Below are positions 20,339-29,504 of a stretch of DNA of 64,000 nucleotides, one piece after another. The notes beneath the pieces were generated by a model that had not been told where the DNA came from, searched no databases, and saw only the letters and a list, made by a program, of their open reading frames with translations. A program made the translations under genes and the position numbers. The first letter of the stretch is position 1. Every line of letters starts with the position of its first letter. The stretch is from Streptococcus australis (lineage in GTDB: Bacteria > Bacillota > Bacilli > Lactobacillales > Streptococcaceae). The stretch covers positions 1,550,001 through 1,614,000 of the forward strand of contig NZ_LR594040.1 in NCBI RefSeq assembly GCF_901543175.1, given 5' to 3'.

Positions 20339-20366
20339 AAATCACCTTGACTTAGGTGGTTTTTTC
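20339..20366 (+). terminator. Terminator after the Na/Pi cotransporter
   Basis: AAATCACC and GGTGGTTT pair (one G-U) around an 8-base loop, followed by a T-run. Confidence 0.85.
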
Positions 20367-20399
20367 GTCTCTTAATCAAGAATATTTTTTCTAACGTAA

Positions 20400-20435
20400 A
20401 AAATGCTTTGATTCACAATGGAATCAAAGCATTTT
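20400..20435 (-). terminator. Terminator overlapping the stop of the immunity-like gene
   Basis: A perfect 15-base stem, AAAATGCTTTGATTC at 20400-20414 and its complement at 20421-20435, with a 6-base loop. On the minus strand a T-run follows. The TGA stop of the gene lies inside the stem. Confidence 0.88.
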
Positions 20436-20720
20436 AAAGAGCTCTCCAAACATAATAGCAGAAACCGCGGTTCCTCTGTACTTAGCTTCTTCTCTTTTGA
20501 TAAAGCGAGCCAAGTTGATCAATTCAGGTGCTGGGTGTTTGGGATTTCTGAACAATTCAAGATTGACCAGACCTGAGAGACGGACTGCTAGTAACTGCTC
20601 ATTTGTAGTAGGCAGTTTCTTAGCAGTCTCTAGGAGAGCAGCGACTAAATCGTCACTCAAGCCCTGACGGGCATGATTGTAGAGATCTTTTATAAGGCTT
20701 TCTAGATTTGGTTCTGCCAT
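20424..20720 (-). CDS. Bacteriocin immunity protein-like (enterocin A immunity family)
   Basis: A 98-residue all-helical protein resembling EntA_Immun-type immunity proteins: LESLIKDLYNHARQGLSDDL, then LLETAKKLPTTNEQLLAVRLSGL and the long C-terminal helix. Such proteins block the mannose-PTS/pediocin-like bacteriocin complex from inside the cell. No bacteriocin gene is nearby, so it would be an orphan immunity gene. I choose ATG 20720, with AGGGAGG nine bases upstream; a TTG at 20729 is too close to that site. It follows pepA by 21 bases. Confidence 0.75.
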   Translation of the reverse strand: MAEPNLESLIKDLYNHARQGLSDDLVAALLETAKKLPTTNEQLLAVRLSGLVNLELFRNPKHPAPELINLARFIKREEAKYRGTAVSAIMFGELFKML

Positions 20721-20741
20721 CCCGAGCAACCTCCCTTATGT

Positions 20742-21806
20742 TTAATAATTTTTAATCAAATCAACCGTTGAACGATCTAATTTTTTCACCAAAGCTTGCA
20801 AGAAAGCTTGAGCTTCTAGGAAGTCATCCATAGCATAAAGGGTTTGGTGAGAATGGATATAACGAGCACAAACACCGATAGTTGTAGAAGGAACACCGCC
20901 ATTTTTCAGATGAGCTGCCCCAGCATCCGTTCCACCTTTTCCACAATAGTATTGGTACTTGATACCAGCCTCTTCAGCCGTTGTCAAAAGGAAATCCTTC
21001 ATTCCTGGGAGGAGCAAGTGACCTGGATCGTAGAAACGAATCAAGGTTCCATCCCCAATCTTGCCTTGACCGCCATAAACATCACCTGCTGGTGAACAGT
21101 CAACTGCTAGAAAGACTTCTGGGTCAAACTTGGTTGTGGAAGTATGAGCACCACGAAGACCAACTTCTTCTTGGACGTTAGAGCCCAGATAGAGTTCATT
21201 GCCAAGCTTTTGACCTGATAGGGCTTCTGCCAACTCACTCACCATAAGAACACCGTAGCGGTTGTCCCAAGCTTTTGAGATGATATTTTTTTCATTGGCT
21301 GTCAAGATAGCGGAGCTATCAGGGACAATGGTGTCACCCGGACGGATACCAAATCTTTCTGCCTCAGCCTTGTCCGCAAAACCACCATCAAAAACGATAT
21401 CCGAGATAGCAGGCATGGTTGGTCCACCCTTTTCACGAGTCAAATGTGGAGGAACAGAGCCTGAAATCACAGGAATTTCACGACCGTCACGAGTAAAGAG
21501 TTTAAAGCGTTGGCTGCTGACCACCATAGGATTCCAACCACCGATTTCAACCACACGGAAGGTACCATCCGCTTTGATTTTGCTGACCATAAAACCAACT
21601 TCGTCCATGTGAGAAGCGACTAAGACGCGTGGTGCATCCGCAACTTCTGAATGCTTGATACCGAAAATACCACCCAAGCCATCTGTCACCACTTCGTCCA
21701 CGTGCGGTGTCAACTTCTCACGAAGATAAGTCCGGACAGGCGCTTCATGACCTGAGATTGCAGCAAGCTCTGTTACTTCTTTGATTTTTGAAAATAATGT
21801 TGTCAT
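20742..21806 (-). CDS. pepA: Glutamyl aminopeptidase (M42 family)
   Basis: A 354-residue cytosolic metallo-aminopeptidase that removes N-terminal acidic residues. Metal ligands of the M42/M20 fold are visible: ASHMDEVGFMV near residue 64, the NVQEEVGLRGA catalytic Glu pair near 210, AVDCSPAGD near 236, and the late His in CARYIHSHQT near 318. It probably supports peptide use and is normally a dodecamer. The next gene downstream is the immunity-like ORF. Confidence 0.97.
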   Translation of the reverse strand: MTTLFSKIKEVTELAAISGHEAPVRTYLREKLTPHVDEVVTDGLGGIFGIKHSEVADAPRVLVASHMDEVGFMVSKIKADGTFRVVEIGGWNPMVVSSQRFKLFTRDGREIPVISGSVPPHLTREKGGPTMPAISDIVFDGGFADKAEAERFGIRPGDTIVPDSSAILTANEKNIISKAWDNRYGVLMVSELAEALSGQKLGNELYLGSNVQEEVGLRGAHTSTTKFDPEVFLAVDCSPAGDVYGGQGKIGDGTLIRFYDPGHLLLPGMKDFLLTTAEEAGIKYQYYCGKGGTDAGAAHLKNGGVPSTTIGVCARYIHSHQTLYAMDDFLEAQAFLQALVKKLDRSTVDLIKNY

Positions 21807-21983
21807 ATCAGTTCCTTCTTTCTGTCCTCCATTTTACCACTTTTTATAGGAGAAGGATAGTGGGAAGGTGGATTGGGTTTTACAAGTTTATCCTATAAAA
21901 GAAGGAACTAGCACTTGTTTCAGGAAATTTTCTCATTTTTTACATTAAATTGTCAGAATATTTATTGACAGATTAAAGAAATC

Positions 21984-22739
21984 ATGTTACATTTATATCA
22001 GTTTGCTGCACCGAGTACAGTCGGAACGACAGAAGCCGCCAAACTGGGAATGGTGCTGAGCCTCTTTGTCTTTCCGTCTGCTAGTCTGACCCAAAAGATG
22101 CTCTTTGCTTTTGTTTCATCCATCGTATTTACCCTCTTCTTCCTAGCCTTTATGACTATTTTTTCTGTAAAGGAAAGGTGGATGTTGCCCCTGATTGGGA
22201 TCATCTATAGCGGGATTATCGGTTCTATCACAGAAGTTATCGCCTATCGTTTCAATCTGGTTCAGAGTATGACTGCTTGGACCCAGGGCTCCTTCTCCAT
22301 GATACAGACCCATCAGTATGAGTGGCTCTTCTTAAGCCTATTTATCCTAATTGCCGTTTGGAAATTGTCCCAAACCTTTACCATCATGAATCTAGGAAAA
22401 GAAACTAGCGAGAGTTTGGGGATTTCCTACTCCCTGCTTGAAAAGCTGGCCCTCTTTCTGGTGGCACTAACGACAAGTGTCACCATGATTACCGTGGGTG
22501 GTTTGCCCTTTCTCGGGGTCATCGTTCCCAATCTTGTTCGCAAGCGCTATGGAGATAATCTGAGCCAAACCAAACTCATCGTCGCACTGGTTGGCGCCAA
22601 TCTGGTTCTGGCTTGCGATATCCTATCTCGAGTTCTGATTCGGCCCTATGAACTATCTGTCAGTCTCCTACTAGGAATCATCGGTAGCCTCGTCTTTATC
22701 CTACTTCTCTGGAGAGGGGGACGAAAAGATGCAGCTTAA
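21984..22739 (+). CDS. piuB: Iron-compound ABC transporter permease 1 (FecCD family), N-terminally truncated
   Basis: A 251-residue FecCD-type permease that should pair with the next permease to import iron complexes. Family members are normally about 320 residues. Here the sequence begins at the family's QFAAPSTVGTTEAAKLG motif, so roughly 70 residues with the first transmembrane helices are missing. An in-frame TGA (21966-21968) lies five codons upstream and the ATG has no good ribosome site. The conserved C-terminal core, including FLGVIVPNLVRK, is intact. It may be a decayed gene, a deletion scar, or a gene starting elsewhere in related strains. Its 3' end overlaps the next ORF. Confidence 0.75.
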   Translation: MLHLYQFAAPSTVGTTEAAKLGMVLSLFVFPSASLTQKMLFAFVSSIVFTLFFLAFMTIFSVKERWMLPLIGIIYSGIIGSITEVIAYRFNLVQSMTAWTQGSFSMIQTHQYEWLFLSLFILIAVWKLSQTFTIMNLGKETSESLGISYSLLEKLALFLVALTTSVTMITVGGLPFLGVIVPNLVRKRYGDNLSQTKLIVALVGANLVLACDILSRVLIRPYELSVSLLLGIIGSLVFILLLWRGGRKDAA

Positions 22740-23685
22740 AAGCAATCATATGAAACTCTTCGGGCTTCTCATTATTCTTGTAATTGGAGCTTGTCTTCTC
22801 TACTTTTGGCCCATTAGCCACCTATCTGCCTTTGCCTGGAAGCTGCGTTCCCAAAAAATCATCGTTTATCTCTTGGTAGCTATCGCGACAGGGATTTCGA
22901 CCATTAGTTTTCAAACGCTGACGGAAAATCGCTTTCTGACGCCTAATATTTTGGGAATCGAATCCTTCTATGTCTTGCTACAAACCCTGCTACTGGTTTT
23001 TGAGAGCAAATTTCTGCAGTTTGGGAAGTCTCCTATCTTAGAATTTATAGTCTTACTTCTTGTTCAATCCCTCTTCTTTCTCGCCTTACAAGGCTACTTG
23101 AAGACACTGATGAAACAGGACTTGGTCTTCATTCTGCTAATCTGTCTAGCACTCGGAAGTCTCTTCCGAAATATCAGTACCTTCCTTCAGGTCCTGATGG
23201 ATCCAAACGAATACGATAAACTGCAAAACAGTCTTTTTGCCTCCTTTCAACATCTCAACACTTCCATCCTAGCCATCGGTTCTCTGATTATCCTTGCTTT
23301 GACAATCTTTTTCTTTCGAAAAGCAGTCATTCTGGATGTCTTGCACCTGCAAAGAGAAACGGCTCAGATCTTGGGACTCGATGTCGAAAAAGAACAGAAA
23401 GAGCTCCTCTGGGGCATCGTACTTTTGACCTCAACGGCAACTGCTTTGGTAGGGCCTATGGCCTTCTTCGGCTTTATGCTGGCCAACCTCACCTACCTGA
23501 TTGTCAAAGACTATCGGCACAAGTTACTCTTTATCGTGGCCATTCTGGTCGGATTTATCAGTTTGACCTTGGGGCAAGCCCTCATCGAACGAGTCTTTGC
23601 GCTGGAAATTCGCATCAGCATGATCATCGAGAGTGTGGGTGGTTTCTTATTCTTTATCTTACTTTACAGGAGGGCACGTCGGTGA
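22729..23685 (+). CDS. piuC: Iron-compound ABC transporter permease 2 (FecCD family)
   Basis: A 318-residue membrane protein with 8-9 hydrophobic segments. The expected FecCD features are present: RSQKIIVYLLVAIATG, NILGIESFYVLLQ, and the coupling region VGPMAFFGFMLANLTY near residue 243. A purine-rich GGAGAGGGGG site precedes the ATG, 11 bases inside the end of the first permease. Unlike its partner it has its full N-terminal half. It forms the channel with the other permease and is powered by the ATPase that follows with an overlapping start. Confidence 0.88.
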   Translation: MQLKSNHMKLFGLLIILVIGACLLYFWPISHLSAFAWKLRSQKIIVYLLVAIATGISTISFQTLTENRFLTPNILGIESFYVLLQTLLLVFESKFLQFGKSPILEFIVLLLVQSLFFLALQGYLKTLMKQDLVFILLICLALGSLFRNISTFLQVLMDPNEYDKLQNSLFASFQHLNTSILAIGSLIILALTIFFFRKAVILDVLHLQRETAQILGLDVEKEQKELLWGIVLLTSTATALVGPMAFFGFMLANLTYLIVKDYRHKLLFIVAILVGFISLTLGQALIERVFALEIRISMIIESVGGFLFFILLYRRARR

Positions 23686-24434
23686 AACTGGAAAACATTG
23701 ACAAATCCATTCAAAAACAGGATATTTTGCAAGGCATTACCCTTGAAGTCAGTCCTCAGAAACTGACTGCCTTTATTGGTCCAAATGGTGCTGGAAAATC
23801 GACTCTCCTCTCCATCATGAGCAGACTGACCAAGAAAGATCAGGGGATTCTCAGTATCAAAGGCCGTGAAATCGAGAGCTGGAATTCGCAAGAACTTGCT
23901 CAAGAACTGACCATCTTAAAGCAGAAAATCAATTACCAAGCCAAATTGACTGTTGAAGAACTGGTCAGCTTTGGACGTTTTCCCTACAGTCGAGGTCGAC
24001 TGAGACCAGAAGACTGGGAAAAAATCCGAGAAACACTGGACTATCTGGAACTAACAAACCTAAAAGACCGCTACATCGATAGCCTGTCTGGAGGCCAGCT
24101 CCAGCGGGTCTTTATCGCCATGGTACTAGCCCAGGATACGGACTTTATCTTGCTAGACGAACCGCTCAATAATCTCGATATCAAGCAAAGCGTCAGCATG
24201 ATGCAGATTCTCAAGCGACTAGTGGAAGAGCTAGGTAAGACCATTATCATCGTCCTCCACGATATCAACATAGCCAGTCAGTATGCGGATGAAATTGTTG
24301 CATTTAAAGACGGCCAGGTCTTTTGTAAGGGAAGGACAGATCAAATCATGCAGGCTGACCTGCTCAGTCAACTCTATGAGATTCCCATCACGCTAGCTGA
24401 TATCAATGGAAAAAAGATCTGTATCTATAGCTAG
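23682..24434 (+). CDS. piuD: Iron-compound ABC transporter ATP-binding protein
   Basis: A 250-residue ATPase of the iron/siderophore subgroup. Walker A is GPNGAGKSTLLS near residue 33, the signature LSGGQLQRVFIAM near 131, Walker B FILLDEPLNNLD near 152 and the switch His in LHDINIASQY near 188. The start is GTG at 23682, whose GTGA overlaps the permease stop, with AGGAGG upstream. It drives uptake by the piu-like permeases. Confidence 0.93.
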   Translation: MKLENIDKSIQKQDILQGITLEVSPQKLTAFIGPNGAGKSTLLSIMSRLTKKDQGILSIKGREIESWNSQELAQELTILKQKINYQAKLTVEELVSFGRFPYSRGRLRPEDWEKIRETLDYLELTNLKDRYIDSLSGGQLQRVFIAMVLAQDTDFILLDEPLNNLDIKQSVSMMQILKRLVEELGKTIIIVLHDINIASQYADEIVAFKDGQVFCKGRTDQIMQADLLSQLYEIPITLADINGKKICIYS

Positions 24435-24467
24435 TAACTCAGAAACTCGTGTTAGAGGAAACTCTGT

Positions 24468-24484
24468 CTCTTAGTCACTAAGAG
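24468..24484. other. Intercistronic hairpin before the iron-binding lipoprotein gene
   Basis: CTCTTAG and CTAAGAG form a perfect 7-base stem around TCA, extended outward by imperfect GTCTC/GAGAC pairing. No strong T-run follows. It may stabilise or process mRNA so that the lipoprotein is made in excess of the permeases. Confidence 0.5.
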
Positions 24485-24529
24485 CAAGAGACTACCTAAA
24501 TTGTTATTATATTTTAAAAAGGAGAAATC

Positions 24530-25495
24530 ATGAAAACATCCCTTAAACTTTATCTCACTGCCCTAGCGGCCAGCTTCTTGATTTTCCTTGGTGCATGTAG
24601 TACAAACTCAAGTACCAACCAGACGGAGACAAGCAATTCTGCTCCAACAGAAGTAACTATTAAAAGCTCACTAGACGATGTCACTCTTTCAAAAGTTCCT
24701 GAGAAAATCGTTGTCTTCGACCTCGGTGCTGCGGATACCATTCGAGCATTAGGATTTGAAAAAAATATCGTCGGAATGCCTACAAAAACTGTTCCGGCTT
24801 ACCTAAAAGACCTTGCTGGAAAAGTTAAAAATGTTGGTTCTATGGTTGAGCCAGACCTTGAAGCCATTGCTGCTCTTGAACCAGATTTGATCATTGCTTC
24901 TCCACGTACCCAAAAATTCGTAGATAAGTTCAAAGAAATCGCTCCGACTGTTCTCTTCCAAACAGGAAAAGAAGACTACTGGGCTTCAACTAAAACCAAC
25001 ATTCAATCCTTAGCAAGCGCCTTTGGTGAAACAGGCACACAGAAAGCCAAGGAAGAATTGGCCAACCTAGACAAGAGCATCCAAGAAGTCGCTGCTAAAA
25101 ATGAAAATTCTGACAAAAAAGCCCTTGCTATCCTCCTCAATGAAGGAAAAATGGCTGCCTTTGGTGCCCAATCTCGTTTCTCTTTCTTGTATCAAACCTT
25201 GAAATTCAAGCCAACTGACACTAAATTCGAAGACTCTCGCCACGGACAAGAAGTCAGCTTTGAAAGTGTCAAAGAAATCAATCCCGACATCCTCTTTGTC
25301 ATCAACCGTACCCTTGCCATTGGTGGTGACAACTCTAGTAACGACGGTGTCCTAGAAAATGCCCTTATCGCTGAAACTCCTGCTGCTAAAAACGGCAAGA
25401 TTATCCAACTAACACCAGACCTCTGGTATCTAAGCGGAGGCGGACTTGAATCAACCAAACTCATGATCGAAGACGCTCAAAAAGCTTTGAAATAA
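24530..25495 (+). CDS. piuA: Iron-compound/siderophore-binding lipoprotein
   Basis: A 321-residue cluster-A solute-binding protein. A lipoprotein signal peptide ends FLIFLGAC, giving lipidated Cys23, followed by a Ser/Thr/Asn linker. The mature domain is of the FecB/FhuD type (VVFDLGAADTIRALGF near 62 and EPDLIIASPRTQKF near 115), two lobes joined by a helix. AAAGGAG precedes the ATG. It captures ferric siderophores or haem-like compounds for the preceding permeases; the ligand cannot be read from the sequence. Confidence 0.93.
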   Translation: MKTSLKLYLTALAASFLIFLGACSTNSSTNQTETSNSAPTEVTIKSSLDDVTLSKVPEKIVVFDLGAADTIRALGFEKNIVGMPTKTVPAYLKDLAGKVKNVGSMVEPDLEAIAALEPDLIIASPRTQKFVDKFKEIAPTVLFQTGKEDYWASTKTNIQSLASAFGETGTQKAKEELANLDKSIQEVAAKNENSDKKALAILLNEGKMAAFGAQSRFSFLYQTLKFKPTDTKFEDSRHGQEVSFESVKEINPDILFVINRTLAIGGDNSSNDGVLENALIAETPAAKNGKIIQLTPDLWYLSGGGLESTKLMIEDAQKALK

Positions 25496-25502
25496 GTAAG
25501 AA

Positions 25503-25533
25503 AACCCAACATCACCTGATGTTGGGTTATTTT
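25503..25533. terminator. Terminator after the iron-uptake operon
   Basis: AACCCAACATCA (25503-25514) and TGATGTTGGGTT (25517-25528) form a perfect 12-base stem, then ATTTTT. It overlaps the 3' end of yidD on the other strand. Confidence 0.92.
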
Positions 25534-25769
25534 TCTTCTCGATTTCGTTTAAGTGAAAAGTGGTCTGGCACAGGATCCTTGCCTATTTTCGACCAGGGAT
25601 GACATCGGAGAATTCGAGCCCAGCCCATCAAAACACCCTTGAAGCCATGTTTTTCAATAGCCTGAATCATGTAGTTGGAACAAGTAGGCTCAAAGCGACA
25701 AGAAGGGGGAAAGGCTGGTGAAATAAAACGTTGGTAAAAACGCACTGGTGCTATTAAGATTCGTTTCAT
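25527..25769 (-). CDS. yidD: Membrane protein insertion efficiency factor YidD
   Basis: An 80-residue small basic protein of the YidD family. The diagnostic pattern is [22 protein letters not shown] (shown only in part by cysteines 23 and 29 context), followed by [13 protein letters not shown] and the RCHPW motif. It associates with the inner face of the membrane and helps YidC-dependent insertion. Its start overlaps the rluB stop by one base. It ends inside the terminator of the convergent iron operon. Confidence 0.95.
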   Translation of the reverse strand: MKRILIAPVRFYQRFISPAFPPSCRFEPTCSNYMIQAIEKHGFKGVLMGWARILRCHPWSKIGKDPVPDHFSLKRNREEK

Positions 25770-26491
25770 TATTTTTTAGTTACAGCCATGGTGTGTAGTT
25801 GGCTGATTTCTTTTTTATTAAGACGACGGGATTCTCCCGGACGAAGGCCTGTCAAGTCTAGGTGTCCAAAACGTGTCCGTGACAACTTATCCACTTGAAG
25901 ACCGACAGCTTCAAACATCTTTTTAACCTGATGGTTGCGCCCTTCATGGATGGTCAACTGCACTACTGAGCGATTTTTGACTGGATCCACTTTGAGAATC
26001 TCATAGACAGCAGGCTTGGTTTTCTTGCCCTCAATCTCCACTCCTCGTGTCAAGGGATGAAGGTTTTCCTTATTGGCAACACCTTTGACACGCGCCACAT
26101 AAACCTTATCGATCTCATTACGAGGGTGAATCATCTCATCTGTAAAATCCCCATCATTGGTCAAAATCAAGACACCTGATGTATCCCAGTCCAAACGTCC
26201 CACAGGATAGATGCGCTCTTTGACATTGGGCAAGAGGTCGACAACAGTCTTGCGGCCCTTGTCATCTGTCACACTAGAAATCACTCCGCGGGGTTTATTG
26301 AGAAGATAGTAGACCTTTTCTTCGTTGTAGATAGGTTGGCCTTCAACTTCAACCTTGTCACCTGACTTGATGGTGGTTGCTAGTTCACGCACCACTTGGC
26401 CGTTGACCGTCACCAAGCCTTGCTTGATCAGCTCTTCTGCTTTTCTCCTACTGGCCACACCTGCGTGGGCAATATATTTATTGATTCTCAT
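25769..26491 (-). CDS. rluB: 23S rRNA pseudouridine synthase RluB
   Basis: A 240-residue RsuA/RluB-type enzyme. The N-terminal S4 RNA-binding domain covers residues 2-60 ([20 protein letters not shown]). The catalytic core has [11 protein letters not shown] near residue 98, in which the first Asp is the nucleophile, then [15 protein letters not shown] near 183. It converts a uridine in 23S rRNA helix to pseudouridine. Its start overlaps scpB by 14 bases. Confidence 0.94.
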   Translation of the reverse strand: MRINKYIAHAGVASRRKAEELIKQGLVTVNGQVVRELATTIKSGDKVEVEGQPIYNEEKVYYLLNKPRGVISSVTDDKGRKTVVDLLPNVKERIYPVGRLDWDTSGVLILTNDGDFTDEMIHPRNEIDKVYVARVKGVANKENLHPLTRGVEIEGKKTKPAVYEILKVDPVKNRSVVQLTIHEGRNHQVKKMFEAVGLQVDKLSRTRFGHLDLTGLRPGESRRLNKKEISQLHTMAVTKK

Positions 26492-27047
26492 CTTCTTCTA
26501 TCCTTTCACCAAATAATTGGCTTTCTTGCGCTTGAATCTCAAGCTCATCAATCACTGGCAATTCTTCCAAATGATTGATCCCCATGTAATCTAAGAAATA
26601 ATCCGTAGTCACATAGAGGTTGGGACGACCCAACACTTCTTTTTTCCCGTCTTCTCGTATCAAGTCAAAGGCCTGCAACTTTGCCAAGGCGCCACTCGAG
26701 TTGACACCACGGATGGCATCGATTTCTATCCGCGTAATCGGCTGCTTGTAGGCAATGATAGACAAGGTCTCAAGGGCCGCCCGAGATAAACTCTGGTTGA
26801 TGGGAGCTTTGGAGTATTCCTTCAAAATCGCTACAAATTGAGGCTTGGTCACCAATCTGTAAGCGCCCCCTGTCTCAATCAGGGACAAGCTCGACTCTTG
26901 GTCTTTTTCATACTTTTGGGCTAATTTTTCTAAACTCTGCTGGATGCCTGTCGGGGGAAGCGATAGGAGTTCAGCCAACTGACGGACTCGAATCCCATCT
27001 TCACCTGCTACAAACAAGAGCGCTTCTATTTCTGCTAAAGTACTCAT
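26478..27047 (-). CDS. scpB: Segregation and condensation protein B
   Basis: A 189-residue ScpB with paired winged helices: [16 protein letters not shown] at the start, [22 protein letters not shown] near 88, then [17 protein letters not shown]. It is the kite subunit of the SMC-ScpAB condensin that compacts and separates chromosomes. It lies 12 bases after scpA. Confidence 0.97.
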   Translation of the reverse strand: MSTLAEIEALLFVAGEDGIRVRQLAELLSLPPTGIQQSLEKLAQKYEKDQESSLSLIETGGAYRLVTKPQFVAILKEYSKAPINQSLSRAALETLSIIAYKQPITRIEIDAIRGVNSSGALAKLQAFDLIREDGKKEVLGRPNLYVTTDYFLDYMGINHLEELPVIDELEIQAQESQLFGERIEEDENQ

Positions 27048-27059
27048 CTTTCCTCTCTA

Positions 27060-27794
27060 TCAAGTCAAACCTTGCTCCGCTTGACTTTTTTCCTTCTTTT
27101 CCATGAGATAGATATCTCCGAAACTCTCCTCTTGCACGAGGACCAGCTCCTGGGTTTTGATTAACTCTAGGGTTGCCAAAAAGAGGGTAATGACCTCTTG
27201 GATATTCTGGGCTTCCTTGAACAAATCCTGCAAACGTAACTGGTCCCGTCCAGTCAAGGACTCTTTTACGATGACCATCATATCCTCAATCTTATACTCA
27301 TCCCGCAAAATGGTCGTGTGGTTCTGAGCGAACTCCTCTTTTTTCTTGGCTAGGATATTTGAAAAAGCCAAAAAGAGGTCAATGGTCGTCCTATCATGCA
27401 CAAGCTCCGCATCTTCGTAGATCAACTCTGTCGGCGCTTTGGAATAGTACTGGGCCCGATCTTGGTGCTTAGCCTCCAAGTGCTCACCCAAGAGTTTGAA
27501 CTTGCGGTATTCTTCGATTTGGGAGAGGAGATCCTGCTCCAGGTCATCCTCCAAATCAGCCACTTCTGCCACCTTTGGAAGAAGCTTGCGGCTCTTGATC
27601 AGCATTAACTGACTGGCCATGACCATATACTCACCCGTCACTTCTAGACGCATGGCCTGCAGGGTTGAGACATAGGCTAGATACTGTTCGATGACTTCTG
27701 TGATTGGCACATCGTAGATATCCATCTGGTACTTAGAAACCAGGTGCAAGAGCAAGTCCAATGGCCCTTCAAAATCTTTTAATTTAATATCCAT
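27060..27794 (-). CDS. scpA: Segregation and condensation protein A
   Basis: A 244-residue kleisin. It starts [19 protein letters not shown], a near-invariant ScpA opening, with the central acidic linker and the C-terminal winged helix. It bridges SMC heads and binds ScpB. The ATG shares one base with the stop of the upstream XerD-like gene. Confidence 0.97.
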   Translation of the reverse strand: MDIKLKDFEGPLDLLLHLVSKYQMDIYDVPITEVIEQYLAYVSTLQAMRLEVTGEYMVMASQLMLIKSRKLLPKVAEVADLEDDLEQDLLSQIEEYRKFKLLGEHLEAKHQDRAQYYSKAPTELIYEDAELVHDRTTIDLFLAFSNILAKKKEEFAQNHTTILRDEYKIEDMMVIVKESLTGRDQLRLQDLFKEAQNIQEVITLFLATLELIKTQELVLVQEESFGDIYLMEKKEKSQAEQGLT

Positions 27795-28534
27795 TATCTA
27801 TATTTTTCTAAGGTCAGGACTGTTTTTAATCCTAGTTTTTTTGCTATTTCGTACAAATCGACCTTGTTTTCTATTTGTCTTAGAATGAACTGTTCCCGCA
27901 AGGCTTGAGCTGATAAGGCTGGGAAACCTTTCTCCTTGACAAAGGACTCCAGCTGACGAAAGGCCCACTGACGAGAATAGGCTTTCCCTCCCCTTTCAAA
28001 AAGATAGGTCTGCCCCATCAAGGGTTTCAATTCTGAAAGTAAGGTCGTGGGAATAGTGACAATCCTCTGTTGGGAAGCCTTGTTGATTCGCAGCACCTGA
28101 AAATCCAGATTGATATCCGCAATCTTAAGAGCTAAAATCTCGCTAGGCAAGAGTCCCATTTCTAGGATTAAGAGCGCTAGCAAGCGTCCTTCTGGATAGT
28201 CACTTTCCTGCCAAAAAGACTCTAGGTCTAACAGTTCTGGCTTTTCGGTCTTCTTTTCAGCTTGTTTGGCTAATTCCAAGCGGTAAAAACTGTCCACCTC
28301 TCCTTTTTGATAGAGAAAGTAGAGAAATTGGTTACAGGCCGAAAGTTTTCGCTTTTGGGCACTCATTTTTAGATTGGCTAGCTGGGCTTGGTAAATCTTG
28401 AGACTGGTCTCAGAGACCCGCTCCCCTATCATATCTAAAAATTGCTCTAAATCATACTTATAAGACTGCTTTGAATTAGCAGACAAGCCCTGCTTTTTCT
28501 CTAAAAAGGCTGAAATGCTATCTCTCATTTGCAT
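27794..28534 (-). CDS. XerD-like tyrosine recombinase fold protein, probably catalytically inactive
   Basis: A 246-residue protein with the SAM-like N-terminal domain (1-90) and a recombinase C-terminal domain. Several active-site positions are lost. The first Arg expected in a GLRxSE motif is Leu129 (GLLPSE), and the HxLRH box appears as QALRE (210-214), keeping only Arg213. A C-terminal Tyr (Y245) remains. Chromosome dimer resolution in streptococci uses XerS elsewhere, so this protein probably has a structural role. It lies between a CBS protein and scpA with overlapping ends, hinting at chromosome organisation. Confidence 0.88.
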   Translation of the reverse strand: MQMRDSISAFLEKKQGLSANSKQSYKYDLEQFLDMIGERVSETSLKIYQAQLANLKMSAQKRKLSACNQFLYFLYQKGEVDSFYRLELAKQAEKKTEKPELLDLESFWQESDYPEGRLLALLILEMGLLPSEILALKIADINLDFQVLRINKASQQRIVTIPTTLLSELKPLMGQTYLFERGGKAYSRQWAFRQLESFVKEKGFPALSAQALREQFILRQIENKVDLYEIAKKLGLKTVLTLEKYR

Positions 28535-28986
28535 CGAATCTCATATTCCTTACTAAAGTCATGCAAGAGGGCATTGACTGCCTTGAGGATGGACTTGCGC
28601 GTGATAATTCCTTGGAAAATTCCTTCATCGTCTACGACCGGCAAGAAAGGTTCATCGACCAGTTTATGGAGGACTTCAGTGATATTATAGTCTGGAGCGA
28701 CGACTGCCACATCTGTCTTGGTCATGTTGACGATATCTGTAGTTGCCATCTGCTCGTCTGTCAAACCTTGCTCCATTTGATAAGCCAAAATATCTCTCAG
28801 GCCAATGGTTCCGACAAAGTGTTTGTCAAAGGTCACAACAGGGATACGGGTATAGGTGATTTGGCTCAACACCAAAATCGCATGGTCAGCATTATGGGTA
28901 TCAATCAAAGCTGCTAGATTCTCAGCAGGGGTGAGAAAGGTCCCTTCCTGCTCCAGTAAAAATAGTTCAAATTCCTTGGCAATCAT
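28525..28986 (-). CDS. cbpB: CBS domain protein (cyclic-di-AMP-binding CbpB/DarB type)
   Basis: A 153-residue protein made of two CBS motifs (roughly 20-75 and 88-145) plus an N-terminal helix. Sequence pattern: HNADHAILVLSQITYTRIPV, GTIGLRDILAYQ, PFLPVVDDEGIFQGIITR. This fits the stand-alone CbpB proteins of Firmicutes that bind c-di-AMP and signal to other proteins such as Rel. Ligand binding is inferred. ATGA overlap with the phosphoesterase gene upstream. Confidence 0.85.
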   Translation of the reverse strand: MIAKEFELFLLEQEGTFLTPAENLAALIDTHNADHAILVLSQITYTRIPVVTFDKHFVGTIGLRDILAYQMEQGLTDEQMATTDIVNMTKTDVAVVAPDYNITEVLHKLVDEPFLPVVDDEGIFQGIITRKSILKAVNALLHDFSKEYEIRCK

Positions 28987-29504
28987 CGAGCAAACTCCTT
29001 GGACAAGCCCGGATAAATCTCATGATCACGTGTCAAAAAGTCTACTTTAAAATAGCTGTCATCAATCTCCACACGTGCATAGAGACATTCTCTAATAGTG
29101 CCTCGTGGTTGGCTGATGGAGCCTGGATTTAAAAAGAGTGTTTTTCCTTCCATCCAAGCATTTGGAACATGCAAGTGACCATAGAGACAGATATCGGCAT
29201 CTTCTTCCTGAGCCCAGTAGTCCAACTTTTGAAAGTTGAAATTGATATCAAACAAGTGTCCATGCGTCTGGATAATCTTGGTCGGACCAAGTTGAGTTAC
29301 CAAACGTTCTGGGTAGCCAGCATAAAAGTCCATGTTGCCTTTGACGACATGGATACCTTCCCATAGTGGTGAATCAGGACGGAGTTCAGAGTCACCATCG
29401 TGAAAAATGGCATCGACTTTCCCCAGATAGCGATCACGAATTTCTTCGACAATCAAGCTATCGCCATGGGAATCACTCATTACAATGATGGTTTGCTTTG
29501 CCAT
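28983..29504 (-). CDS. Metallophosphoesterase (YfcE/MJ0936-type)
   Basis: A 173-residue calcineurin-like phosphoesterase. Metal ligands are in VMSDSHGDS (residues 8-16), FHDGDSE (34-40), VKGNMDF near 54, THGHLFD near 79 and [10 protein letters not shown] near 103. Members are typically Mn-dependent phosphodiesterases with unknown natural substrates. The start lies 25 bases inside the preceding nucleotide pyrophosphatase gene. Confidence 0.9.
   Translation of the reverse strand: MAKQTIIVMSDSHGDSLIVEEIRDRYLGKVDAIFHDGDSELRPDSPLWEGIHVVKGNMDFYAGYPERLVTQLGPTKIIQTHGHLFDINFNFQKLDYWAQEEDADICLYGHLHVPNAWMEGKTLFLNPGSISQPRGTIRECLYARVEIDDSYFKVDFLTRDHEIYPGLSKEFAR

Noticed and set aside
27794..28534. Mobile-element integrase
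   Set aside because: Degenerate active site and conserved position next to scpAB indicate a resident chromosomal gene.
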